Below, one piece after another: positions 53,701-61,089 of a stretch of 64,000 bases of DNA. Location: assembly GCA_934667275.1 (NCBI GenBank), contig CAKULK010000005.1, positions 76,755 to 140,754 on the forward strand, written 5' to 3'. Both the position numbers and the translations under genes were made by a program. The DNA is from an uncultured Bacteroidales bacterium. Lineage in GTDB: Bacteria > Bacteroidota > Bacteroidia > Bacteroidales > Paludibacteraceae. Every line of letters begins with the position of its first letter. Position 1 is the first letter of the stretch. The notes under the pieces are model-generated. The model had not been told where the DNA came from. It did no database searches and worked only from the letters and a program-made list of their open reading frames with translations.

Positions 53701-54683
53701 TCAATATGCAGATAGAGGCGGCAGGCTCTATGTCAACAGGTCTCATGGCAGAGGCAGGCTTGGGAAAGGTCACCCTCAGTTGGGAAACTGACGAGGAAGA
53801 CTTTGCCGACCTCTTGGGCTACAATATCTATCGTTGGACAGGTGATACTATATGGACCAACTCGCAGCATACACAGTTCCGTATAGACACCATTCAAGTT
53901 AATGAATCGCTGATAGATTCCGAAGAGCAGAATTTTGTGGACTACAACGTTACCCCGGGCAAACCCTACTACTACATCATCAAGCAAATCACTACCTCAC
54001 TCAACCAATACAACCTCTCCAATCCCGTTGTGGCAACTCCGCTGACTTCTATCAAGGGAGATGCCAACGGCTCTATGTCTGTGGATGTGGCGGATGTGAT
54101 TACCGAGGTGAACTACATCGCTCGTCAGAACCCGCAACCGTTTATCTTCGAGGCAGCCGATGTCAATTCGGATAATACGATTGATATTCTTGATGTGGTG
54201 GGGACGATTAACCTCATTCTGCATCCTGAGAACAAGTCGCAAGCTGTAAATAGCGGTTCGGCTACGTATTATATAGAGAATGGCATTCTCTATGTGGATG
54301 CCGATGTGGCGTTGGGCGGTGTACAATTTACGTTGGCTACCGATTCGGCGACAGCCACTATCACCCCGTTGGATGCCCTCTCGCAGTTTGAGAAAGTGTC
54401 GCAATGGAACAATTCCGAGGAGTACTTCTTTATGGCATATTCTATGTCGGGCAAGACCATCGGTGTCGGCGAAACTGCCCTTATGCAAGTGGGCAATGCG
54501 GATATTTCGTCTATCGTGCTTTCCGACACACAGGGGCATAATGTGAAGGCTGCGCCGCGTATCTCTACCCGCCTTGATGGAACCACCTTTATGCCGAACA
54601 CCGAAAAGTATATCCAAGACGGCAGTCTCTACATCCGTATGGGCGAACATATCTACAACGCTCTCGGGCAACAAGTACGATGA
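50706..54683 (+). CDS. Giant S8 subtilisin with beta-helix, FnIII, dockerin and T9SS-type C-terminus
   Basis: A 1325-residue exported serine protease. Signal peptide (about 1-20). I9-type propeptide (about 40-155, ending LDEVEYAEPNYLVY). S8 domain with Asp204 in AILDTGVDIEHPD, His260 in NGHGTHCAGI and Ser442 in LNGTSMACPMVAGA. A right-handed beta-helix (about 635-870; AIPKNVTLTLSPGTTLKFKD) lies in a markedly AT-rich part of the gene. An FnIII-like domain (GKVTLSWETDEEDFADLLGY) follows. The dockerin pair is GDANGSMSVDVADVITEVNY and ADVNSDNTIDILDVVGTINL (about 1118-1175). A cohesin-like fold and the short sorting tail LYIRMGEHIYNALGQQVR end the protein. It overlaps the next gene by 4 bp. Confidence 0.9.
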   Translation: MKKHFSLFILLFCCLPFFAQSSNNEDEVVKIDRINYGAYRDGEVIVKFKDDCSAVMRAPRRARFSSAQATAVDQLFATLGVDSVEELMPRTGARPMPRRIKAYSGKDVEPKNLHKLYRITLSEQARQQRSIHEVVSQLQALDEVEYAEPNYLVYAMSTTDRGDAVTYMSEPLYSQQWGYAAINLPYLWNLPKVRTKRPVIAILDTGVDIEHPDLAANIWTNEKEATGVEGQDDDRNGFKDDIHGWDFVNQRSKIADYNGHGTHCAGIAAAVGDNGIGITGANPDALIMPVVVMQADGTGDVATIIKGIDYAAANGADVISMSFGGYGYSLAEEQALGRAYATAVLVAAAGNDYKCIMPHDCPVNHKSAMENGPMFPAAFTFVLGVEASSQLGLASFSNFDEDGPIYSTFGEEKLYNYELRAPGVGIVSTFPGGRYKKLNGTSMACPMVAGAVSRLLQVKTDSALVSKEVLFGDLIHSRSGWFGNINMKTVYNYSDANRKPTLYLIGQEMQDTIVGDGDSEYDVGETIEFYPILRNDWGTAKNIRFWMCTGQYTDGVWVMGDTAQIHYLTDTVSFGKPLSSYAKNKSLNPIRFSINSNCADGVHIPLTFYAVCDNMTDTLRRTFTITVNNGVEIGGMLTEDMTLYPQVHYVVTKRLAIPKNVTLTLSPGTTLKFKDNTGLTIEGHLIAQGTPDSTITFTKADNALGTISEFSLYGDGDTLKYCIFERLSAQGYLLMMYRHKYYLENCCIRNNATDFIITDNTNSGTCVVKTNLYNNLTHRTLCVPTVHCSNIVNNHATSKSYCSGLVADKLNIQVTNNNVFSNTAPDGQIQNFHSNDNASIIWDAPQYWGSNNETIIREGIWDINHPIGTFDCSWHYDITKRLHRPSSEAHGIVWKVVVDGYDAQDEFEQLPPIGVGTHTCQVYFNRAMDTLITPLVSYGVRPPYTQHAITGGSWSADSTIYTANFTIDAKTASDGLNRFYVADAQDNEHFEVPIENVRFNMQIEAAGSMSTGLMAEAGLGKVTLSWETDEEDFADLLGYNIYRWTGDTIWTNSQHTQFRIDTIQVNESLIDSEEQNFVDYNVTPGKPYYYIIKQITTSLNQYNLSNPVVATPLTSIKGDANGSMSVDVADVITEVNYIARQNPQPFIFEAADVNSDNTIDILDVVGTINLILHPENKSQAVNSGSATYYIENGILYVDADVALGGVQFTLATDSATATITPLDALSQFEKVSQWNNSEEYFFMAYSMSGKTIGVGETALMQVGNADISSIVLSDTQGHNVKAAPRISTRLDGTTFMPNTEKYIQDGSLYIRMGEHIYNALGQQVR

Positions 54684-56833
54684 TGAAACGTTGTATTTTG
54701 TTCTTTTTGACTATTGCTTCGCTGACTGTGTCGGCAGGCAATAGTCTTTCACTGCCCGCATTGTCAGGCAAGCCTGGCGATACACTCTCTGTATCGGTGC
54801 AATTCGAGTGTACCGATGCCGTTACGGCTATGGAGATAGCCTTGCCCCTCAGCCCGTATATTCAGTATGTCGGCACCTCTGCCATGCTCAATGCAGCCCG
54901 TGCCAACGGACACACGCTCTACGCCCAATCGGTACGCGACACCCTCTTTGTGCAGATATATAGTCTTTCGCTCTCGGCATTGCAAGGGCAATCAGGCGAA
55001 TTGTTTTCTTTCCGCCTTGCGTTGCGCAACGAGCCCCAAGTGCTGGCATTGCTGCCGCGTGTCTTGGCGGTTAATGCACAAGGGCAACGCTTGCCTGTAT
55101 CGGTAGTACCTGGTCAAATCACCACTTTGGCACCCAAAATCGCTATTCTGACACCGACGATTGACTATGGGCATCACCCCATTCGTCAGACTTATACACA
55201 AACCCTGTCGGTACGCAATATCGGCACCTCGCCACTGACGATATACTCGCTCTCTTTGCCCGCCGACCTGTTTGCCTACGACGGCAAGGCACATACTATT
55301 GCCGCAGGTGCTACTGCTGACATCCCCATTCGTTATGCACCCGTTCTGCGAGGTGCATACAGCGGAACTGTTAAGATACACTCCGATGCCACCAATGCAG
55401 CCTTGCGTGTGAACTCCGAAGTGGCTGTCATCGCAGACCCGTTCTCGGTGAACGAACTGCACATCGGTTCGGCTTCGGGTATTGCGGATAGTTTGGTTAC
55501 CATTCCGCTCACAATGAATAATATGGAACCTATTGTGGCCATGCAATGTGCTTTCCGTTTGCCGCAGGAGTTGCTTTTTGAAGCGGGCAGTTTCAGTGTT
55601 AATGCCAATCGAACCAACGGACATACAGCCTTATCTTCGGTACATGGCGACACGCTCTCGCTCTATATCTATTCGCCAACCAATCAGCCTTTACTGGCAA
55701 ACGATGGTGAGGTGGCGTCTTTCCGTCTCCGCCTCAATGGCAACTCGGGCACCTACTACCTCACGCCCATAGATGTCATTCTCAGCAATGCCACTTCCGA
55801 GAACATGGTATCTGCCACCTCACGGGGTTCCGTGCGTATTCAGAGCCCGCGTTTGTCTTGTGGTAATAGTATCACTTTTGCCGATGCTGCCATTACAGAT
55901 GTTGTGCACGCTACTTTCTCCCTGCGTAATAACGGCGATGCACCGCTTGTCATAGAGCGTGCCACTTTCTTGGCAGAAGGTTTTTCCATCGTGGAACCAT
56001 TACCTGTATCTGTTGCGGCAAGACAGAGTACTTCTCTTACCATTGCCTATCAGCCCAAGGCTGAAGGGGACTTCTCCACCATGATGAATCTCTATACCAA
56101 CGACCCTACGGCACGCCTGAAGTCCATTGCTCTTTCGGGGCATATCTATGAGCCGAACAGCCTTTCCGTAGAGGGGCAGAGTAGGCAGGGAGACGATGCT
56201 TACACGCTGTCGGTGTCGCTCTCCAACTATACCGACATTGTGGCGGCGCAGTTTGATGTACACTGGATAGGCACTATGGCTACGTCGCAAGCGCAATGTA
56301 CTCCCTCTCCACGTTTGCAACAACACAACTATTCGGTCAGTCGTATAGGAGATTCCGACTACCGTGTATTGATGTACTCTATGGCGAATACACCCATCAG
56401 CGGACACGATGGTGAACTGCTCCGGCTCCTCTTCACCCCGCAAGAGAGCGGCACTGCAGACTATTGTGGCACCACTCTCACTATCGACAATATCGTCCTC
56501 AGCAATGCCCGTGGCGAAAACAAGCAGTCCCTATCCCCTATCACCTACCGCATTGAGCAACCTTGTATTCCTACTGCTCTCAATACTCACGTGGTCAATC
56601 CGTACACTTTGTACCCAAACCCTGCGACAGATATGGTATATCTTTGTGGGAATGATATTGCCTCTTTCCGTGTCTTTTCTTCGGCAGGCAGTCTTGTGTA
56701 CGACACCCGACTTACAGGGAGCCAAACCGAACACGCGATAGATGTCCACAAATTGGCGGCAGGAGTGTATATGGTTGTAGTGTACGATACCCATCACACC
56801 GCACACACCACCACCTTTATCAAGTCCGAATAA
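54680..56833 (+). CDS. Cohesin-like multi-domain surface protein with T9SS type A sorting domain
   Basis: A 717-residue exported protein with signal peptide (about 1-19). I read three cohesin-like modules. The first, about 22-140, begins ALSGKPGDTLSVSVQFECTD. The second, about 250-390, begins HIGSASGIADSLVTIPLTM. The third, about 490-630, begins VEGQSRQGDDAYTLSVSLSN. Between them lie two Ig/choice-of-anchor-D-like domains (LSVRNIGTSPLTIYSLSLP; FSLRNNGDAPLVIERATF). The C-terminus is a T9SS type A sorting domain: YTLYPNPATDMVYLCGND, FRVFSSAGSLVYDTRL and LAAGVYMVVVYD. The ATG overlaps the protease stop. The module assignment rests on the G-K-P-G-D-T start, the I-x-x-x-x-x-x-x-S-x-N-x-x-S turn and the predicted strands, so it needs a profile search. 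Confidence 0.75.
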   Translation: MMKRCILFFLTIASLTVSAGNSLSLPALSGKPGDTLSVSVQFECTDAVTAMEIALPLSPYIQYVGTSAMLNAARANGHTLYAQSVRDTLFVQIYSLSLSALQGQSGELFSFRLALRNEPQVLALLPRVLAVNAQGQRLPVSVVPGQITTLAPKIAILTPTIDYGHHPIRQTYTQTLSVRNIGTSPLTIYSLSLPADLFAYDGKAHTIAAGATADIPIRYAPVLRGAYSGTVKIHSDATNAALRVNSEVAVIADPFSVNELHIGSASGIADSLVTIPLTMNNMEPIVAMQCAFRLPQELLFEAGSFSVNANRTNGHTALSSVHGDTLSLYIYSPTNQPLLANDGEVASFRLRLNGNSGTYYLTPIDVILSNATSENMVSATSRGSVRIQSPRLSCGNSITFADAAITDVVHATFSLRNNGDAPLVIERATFLAEGFSIVEPLPVSVAARQSTSLTIAYQPKAEGDFSTMMNLYTNDPTARLKSIALSGHIYEPNSLSVEGQSRQGDDAYTLSVSLSNYTDIVAAQFDVHWIGTMATSQAQCTPSPRLQQHNYSVSRIGDSDYRVLMYSMANTPISGHDGELLRLLFTPQESGTADYCGTTLTIDNIVLSNARGENKQSLSPITYRIEQPCIPTALNTHVVNPYTLYPNPATDMVYLCGNDIASFRVFSSAGSLVYDTRLTGSQTEHAIDVHKLAAGVYMVVVYDTHHTAHTTTFIKSE

Positions 56834-56855
56834 AGCAGGGAGCCCGCTCATTCAT

Positions 56856-56886
56856 TTGCACATATCGCAAAAAAATAGTAACTTTG
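56856..56886 (+). promoter_or_regulatory. Promoter of the porE-thyA-folA region
   Basis: TTG at 56856-56858, 20-bp spacer, TAACTTTG at 56879-56886, 23 bp before the small membrane protein ATG. Confidence 0.75.
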
Positions 56887-56908
56887 CGGGCTGATAATAT
56901 GCTTTGGT

Positions 56909-57118
56909 ATGAAGGAAATCTTGATAACAATAGGTCTGGTGGCACTTGCGGTGGTGCTTTTGTGCGTGCGCATACTGCTCCGTAAGGGCGGGAAGTTCAG
57001 CAGCCAGCATATCTCCGAGAACAAGAAGATGCGCGAAAATGGCATTCATTGTGCCACCTCGCAGGACCGCGAGGCACGTCGTGACGCACGCAAAAAGATG
57101 AACGTAAATGAGTTGTAG
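56909..57118 (+). CDS. Small single-pass membrane protein
   Basis: A 69-residue protein. One N-terminal helix (ILITIGLVALAVVLLCVRIL) is followed by a basic, charged tail GGKFSSQHISENKKMRENGI and HCATSQDREARRDARKKM. Proteins of this kind (membrane helix, then R-x-x-G-x-H-C) are widespread in Bacteroidales next to larger envelope genes, from memory and not checked. The stop overlaps the start chosen for porE by 11 bp. Function unknown; co-transcription with porE is likely. Confidence 0.75.
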   Translation: MKEILITIGLVALAVVLLCVRILLRKGGKFSSQHISENKKMRENGIHCATSQDREARRDARKKMNVNEL

Positions 57119-59234
57119 CACCTCCCCTACCCCGGCACCAATGCCCATACATATTTGCCGCTATATTGTCCGCCAAAGCACACCACACGGATGGTGCAAT
57201 CGGCTGTTTTTCATTGTATTGTGTATGGCTTTCGGCTGTCTGATGCAGTCGTGCAGTCTGTCAGCCCGTCTCAAGAAAGCGGACAAGAAATACGCCATCG
57301 GCGAGTACTACGAGGCAGGGGATATGTACAAGAACCTCTACGCCAAGGTGCCACAAAAGCAGAAGCCCTTGCGCGGCGAAGTGGCATTCAAGCAGGGGGA
57401 GTGTATGCGCATACTCAACAACCCACGTGCCGCTGCCGCCTACAAGAACGCCATCAAGAACCACTATCCCGACTCCGTCGTCTATCTCCACTACGCCCAA
57501 GTGCTGCAGTACCAGGGCAAGTACCGCGAGGCGGCGCAGCAGTACGAGATATACCTCCAAGCCCACCCCGACGACTATGTGGCACAGGCGGGACGCTATG
57601 CCTGCGCCCAAGTGGAGACATGGCGCAAGCAACCCACGCGCTACAAGGTGGCACCCGCGAAAGAGTTTAACCAGAAGCGGACATCCAACTTCGCACCCTC
57701 TTTTATCACGGAAGACGGTGATGCACTCGTCTTCACGTCCAACCGCCAGCAGCAGAAGACCAACAAAAAGAAGACCCGCAACTCGCCCGTAACGGGTATG
57801 GCGACCTACAACCTCTACTCCGCGCGCAAGAACGCAGCGGGACAGTGGGAGGACATCGCCCTCTGCGAGGGGTTGTACGAGGAAGACGCTTCCGCAGAAG
57901 GCGAAGGTGAGGAAGGCGGCACGCAGAAAAAGACAGGCTCTGCCGAACTCGGCGTATGTTGTTTCTCGCCCGACGGCAAGACGATGTACTTCACCTACTC
58001 ATGTCCCGTCAACGGGCAGGACTTAGGTGCCAAAATCTACACCTCCACACGTGCCAGCGGTGAGTGGGGCGAGGCGCAGGAACTCAAGTTGTTCAGCGAC
58101 AGCAGTACCACAGTCGGGCACCCCGCTCTCAATGCCACGGGTGACACACTCTATTTCGTCAGCGATGCCCCGGGCGGCTTTGGCGGCAAAGACATCTACA
58201 TGGCAGTGCAGGACGGCGGCGGGTGGACCGATATTCAGAACCTCGGACCACAAATCAACACCGCAGACGATGAGTTGTTTCCTTATGTGCGTGCTGACGG
58301 ACGGCTCTATTTCTCCTCCAAGGGGCACCCCGGATACGGCGGACTTGACCTTTTCTATGCCGAGCGCACCGACACCGCATGGATGATTTTCAATATGGGC
58401 ACGCCCTTCAACAGCCAATACGATGACTTCGGCATCGCCTTTGCAGGGGCTACCGAAAACGGCTTTTTCTCGTCCAACCGCGGGCAGAAGAAGGGCTACG
58501 ATCTTATCTATTCGTTCACGCTGCCCGAGATGGTGTTCACCGTAGAGGGCAAAGTGACGGACACGCAGGGCGAACACCTGTCGGAGGCTACCATACGTCT
58601 GGTGGGCGACGACGGCACCAATGTCAAGACGCAGATACGCCGCGACGGTACCTACCGCCTGCGCCTACAGAAGGATACCCGCTATGTCATGCTCGCCACC
58701 GCACGCGGCTATCTCAACGAGAAGCAGCAACTCACCACGGCGGGGCTGACCGACAGCCGTACTTATGAGCAGGACTTCACGCTGGCACCCGTTTCCAAGC
58801 CCGTGAAGATGGACAATATCTTCTTCGAGTTCGGCAAATGGGACCTGACACCCGACTCCGAAGGCGGGCTGAACGGACTTATCCGACTGCTGAACGACAA
58901 CCCGAATATCACCATCGAACTCGCGGCGCACACCGATATGGTGGGCAACGACAAGGACAACAAAGTGCTGTCCGAGAAACGTGCACAGTCTGTAGTCAAC
59001 TACCTGATACAGCATGGCATCGAGTCGGAACGCCTGACTCCTGTGGGCTATGGCGAGGAGAAGCCCGTTGTGGTGGACGAGGTATTGCACAAGCAGTACC
59101 CGTATCTGCCTGTTGACCAGACATTGGACGAGGCATTCATCACTACCCTGCCCGCCGACCAACAGCAGGTCTGCAACTCCCTCAACCGCCGCACCGAGTT
59201 CCGCGTGCTGAAAACAACGTATAAATTGTATTAG
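57108..59234 (+). CDS. porE: Type IX secretion system protein PorE (TPR, propeller, CRD, OmpA)
   Basis: Peptidoglycan-binding T9SS component, 708 residues. A lipoprotein signal ends in LMQSC (Cys about 49); because of the long N-terminus, ATG 57141 is an equally good start. TPR repeats (about 55-170: AGDMYKNLYAKVPQKQKPL). WD40-like propeller with repeated SPDGKTMYFTYSC / GDTLYFVSDAPGGFGGKDIY / DGRLYFSSKGHPGYGGLDLF (about 185-480). Carboxypeptidase-regulatory domain (about 485-570). OmpA-like domain with NIFFEFGKWDLTPDSEG and ELAAHTDMVGNDKDN (about 570-708). This order is that of PorE. Generic Pal-type lipoproteins have a similar end, but not the four-domain layout. Confidence 0.9.
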   Translation: MSCSTSPTPAPMPIHICRYIVRQSTPHGWCNRLFFIVLCMAFGCLMQSCSLSARLKKADKKYAIGEYYEAGDMYKNLYAKVPQKQKPLRGEVAFKQGECMRILNNPRAAAAYKNAIKNHYPDSVVYLHYAQVLQYQGKYREAAQQYEIYLQAHPDDYVAQAGRYACAQVETWRKQPTRYKVAPAKEFNQKRTSNFAPSFITEDGDALVFTSNRQQQKTNKKKTRNSPVTGMATYNLYSARKNAAGQWEDIALCEGLYEEDASAEGEGEEGGTQKKTGSAELGVCCFSPDGKTMYFTYSCPVNGQDLGAKIYTSTRASGEWGEAQELKLFSDSSTTVGHPALNATGDTLYFVSDAPGGFGGKDIYMAVQDGGGWTDIQNLGPQINTADDELFPYVRADGRLYFSSKGHPGYGGLDLFYAERTDTAWMIFNMGTPFNSQYDDFGIAFAGATENGFFSSNRGQKKGYDLIYSFTLPEMVFTVEGKVTDTQGEHLSEATIRLVGDDGTNVKTQIRRDGTYRLRLQKDTRYVMLATARGYLNEKQQLTTAGLTDSRTYEQDFTLAPVSKPVKMDNIFFEFGKWDLTPDSEGGLNGLIRLLNDNPNITIELAAHTDMVGNDKDNKVLSEKRAQSVVNYLIQHGIESERLTPVGYGEEKPVVVDEVLHKQYPYLPVDQTLDEAFITTLPADQQQVCNSLNRRTEFRVLKTTYKLY

Positions 59235-59274
59235 ACTAATTAGACTAATTAGGCTTATTGGTCTTATTAGCCCC
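59230..59274. repeat. 9-bp-phased repeat across the porE stop codon
   Basis: ATTAGACTA, ATTAGACTA, ATTAGGCTT, ATTGGTCTT, ATTAGCCCC at exact 9-bp steps from 59230. The first unit contains the porE stop codon (TAG at 59232-59234) and the array ends 13 bp before thyA. Confidence 0.7.
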
Positions 59275-59287
59275 ATATTATAAAACT

Positions 59288-60082
59288 ATGCAACAATATC
59301 TTGACCTCTGCAAACGGGTGCTCAGCGAAGGCACCGAGAAGCATGACCGCACAGGTACGGGCACATTGTCGGTGTTCGGGCACCAAATGCGCTTTAACCT
59401 GCAAGACGGTTTCCCGCTCCTCACCACCAAGAAACTGCACCTCAAGTCTATCATCTACGAACTGCTATGGTTCCTGCGCGGCGACACCAACGTGCACTAC
59501 CTGCAGGAACATGGCGTGCGGATATGGAACGAGTGGGCGGACGAGAACGGCGACTTGGGTCCCGTTTACGGACACCAGTGGCGCAGTTGGCCTGACTATC
59601 AGGGCGGTACTATCGACCAGATAGCACAGGTTCTCGACCAGATACGCCACAACCCCGACTCGCGCCGTATGATTGTGAGCGCGTGGAACGTGGCGGAAGT
59701 CAACGAGATGGCACTCCCGCCCTGCCACACGCTGTTTCAGTTCTATGTAGCAGACGGCAGATTGTCGCTGCAACTCTACCAGCGCAGCGCAGACATCTTC
59801 CTCGGAGTACCATTCAATATCGCCTCGTATGCACTGCTCTTACAGATGATGGCACAGGTTACGGGGCTGCAGGCAGGCGACTTCATCCATACCTTGGGCG
59901 ATGCGCATATCTACCTCAACCACTTCGACCAAGTGCGCCTGCAACTCACCCGCGAGCCGCGTCCGTTGCCCACCATGCACATCAACCCCGACAAGCATGA
60001 CTTGTTCGGCTTTGAATACGAGGATTTCGAGTTACTCAACTATAACCCGCACCCGCACATCGCCGGCGTCGTGGCAGTCTAA
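59288..60082 (+). CDS. thyA: Thymidylate synthase
   Basis: Methylates dUMP to dTMP. The start is ATG 59288 (MQQYLDLCKRVL), in agreement with family length; a longer frame to 59258 runs into the 9-bp repeat. The 264 residues equal E. coli ThyA. The catalytic Cys146 is in LPPCHTLFQFYV; RTGTGTLSVFG, LRGDTNVHYL, NEWADENGDLGPVYGHQWR and LYQRSADIFLGVPFNIASYA are present. folA follows 47 bp downstream, the usual folate pair: ThyA produces dihydrofolate and FolA recycles it. Confidence 0.98.
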   Translation: MQQYLDLCKRVLSEGTEKHDRTGTGTLSVFGHQMRFNLQDGFPLLTTKKLHLKSIIYELLWFLRGDTNVHYLQEHGVRIWNEWADENGDLGPVYGHQWRSWPDYQGGTIDQIAQVLDQIRHNPDSRRMIVSAWNVAEVNEMALPPCHTLFQFYVADGRLSLQLYQRSADIFLGVPFNIASYALLLQMMAQVTGLQAGDFIHTLGDAHIYLNHFDQVRLQLTREPRPLPTMHINPDKHDLFGFEYEDFELLNYNPHPHIAGVVAV

Positions 60083-60129
60083 CATATAACTAACCTATAA
60101 CAAACCACCAACAAATACACCTTGTATAT

Positions 60130-60618
60130 ATGCTGAATCTCATTGTTGCTATTTCCGAAAATAACGCCATTGGCAAAGCGGGTGACCTGCTGTGCCATTT
60201 GCCGGACGACCTTCGTCATTTCAAACAAGTCACCACAGGCTGCACCGTCATCATGGGCGAGCGCACTTTCTTCTCTCTGCCGCGTCACCCGCTACCTAAC
60301 AGGCGCAATATCGTGCTCTCCGACCGTCCTGATTTTGCTTTTGAGAACACTGAGGTGGCACACTCTATTGACGAAGTCAAGTCGTTGATTGCCAACGACG
60401 AACAGGCATTCATCATTGGCGGCGGTATGGTTTATCGGCAGTTTCTGCCCATCGTGGACAAACTCTACATCACCCATATCCACCACACATGGGATGATGC
60501 AGACACCTTCTTCCCCACGATAGACCCCGCCATTTGGAAGTGCATCAGCAGTGAACCCCACCCCGCCGACGACAAGAACCCCTACCCTTATACCTTTGCC
60601 GAATACGTAAGACGCTAA
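60130..60618 (+). CDS. folA: Dihydrofolate reductase
   Basis: Reduces dihydrofolate to tetrahydrofolate with NADPH. The 162 residues include VAISENNAIGKAGDLLCHLPDDLRHF (with the active-site Asp in the PDDL segment), TTGCTVIMGERTFFSLPR, the NADPH motif AFIIGGGMVYRQFLP, and DADTFFPTID at the end. The dUMP/folate partner thyA is directly upstream. Beyond its stop lie gene fragments and a MITE. Confidence 0.97.
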   Translation: MLNLIVAISENNAIGKAGDLLCHLPDDLRHFKQVTTGCTVIMGERTFFSLPRHPLPNRRNIVLSDRPDFAFENTEVAHSIDEVKSLIANDEQAFIIGGGMVYRQFLPIVDKLYITHIHHTWDDADTFFPTIDPAIWKCISSEPHPADDKNPYPYTFAEYVRR

Positions 60619-60628
60619 TCCTTACATT

Positions 60629-60784
60629 TTACTTATATACGAACCGAAGAAATTTATCCAACAAGCGAATAAGAGGGATATACTTGTAGCGATTGGTACG
60701 GTGCAAGTAGTTGTGTACAAGGCGGTCGAAACAACGGCGAGGGTCTTGCAAGTGGTAGTATTTTACAAAATCTTCGTCCCAAAT
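60629..60784 (-). pseudogene. Fragment: C-terminal 51 codons of an unknown gene, cut by the MITE
   Basis: Minus-strand open frame from the MITE edge (60784) to a TAA at 60629. The translated end includes DEDFVKYYHLQDPRRCFDRL and RTNRYKYIPLIRLLDKFLRF, a compact aromatic/basic sequence that looks like real protein. There is no start codon. Family not recognised. It is 11 bp beyond the folA stop, on the opposite strand. Confidence 0.5.
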
Positions 60785-60941
60785 ATCGGTCTATGGGTCA
60801 TTTTCTTTGTTTTTACTGCCCCGCACATAGGGCACTTTTTCTTGTTCATTTGTGGCATTTTATGAATTTTGAATGCCACAAAGATACTATATATCAGCGA
60901 TATACAAAGAAATCGGCCTGCAAAATGACCCATAGACCGAT
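60785..60941 (-). mobile_element. 157-bp MITE, probably derived from an ISXO2/IS1595-like element
   Basis: Perfect 20-bp terminal inverted repeats (60785-60804 and 60922-60941; ATCGGTCTATGGGTCATTTT and its complement). Inside, on the minus strand, are a TATCTTTG box and a 31-codon frame (start near 60866) whose beginning MPQMNKKKCPMCGAVKTKKM has the CxxC half of a zinc ribbon, as at the N-terminus of ISXO2-type transposases. That frame then runs into the right inverted repeat and stops shortly after. So the element keeps both ends plus the promoter and first codons of a lost transposase. No convincing target duplication is seen. Confidence 0.7.
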
Positions 60942-60989
60942 TTTACCTTGAAGACTCTCTATAGGGTCGGATAGTTTTACTTTGCTCAT
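60942..60989 (-). pseudogene. Fragment: first 16 codons of an unknown gene, cut by the MITE
   Basis: From ATG at 60989 the minus strand reads MSKVKLSDPIESLQGK and then enters the inverted repeat of the MITE at base 60941 and stops after 15 more codons. The M-(A/S)-K-V-K-x-x-x-P-I-x-x-x-x-G start is, from memory, common in Bacteroidales hypothetical proteins. The rest of the gene is not in the window. Confidence 0.45.
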
Positions 60990-61033
60990 GATGTTGGCGG
61001 CAAAGCCGCGATAATGGTTCGCTACGCTCACGT

Positions 61034-61089
61034 TAGTGGCTGCGAGTTGGTGGTTATACGTTGGTGGTGATGCGTTAGTGGTTATACGC
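61034..61089. repeat. 14-bp-phased repeat over the 3' end of the ATPase gene
   Basis: TAGTGGCTGCGAGT, TGGTGGTTATACGT, TGGTGGTGATGCGT and TAGTGGTTATACGC at exact 14-bp steps from 61034. The last unit and one base before it contain the TAA stop and final codons of the minus-strand AAA ATPase gene. Confidence 0.7.
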
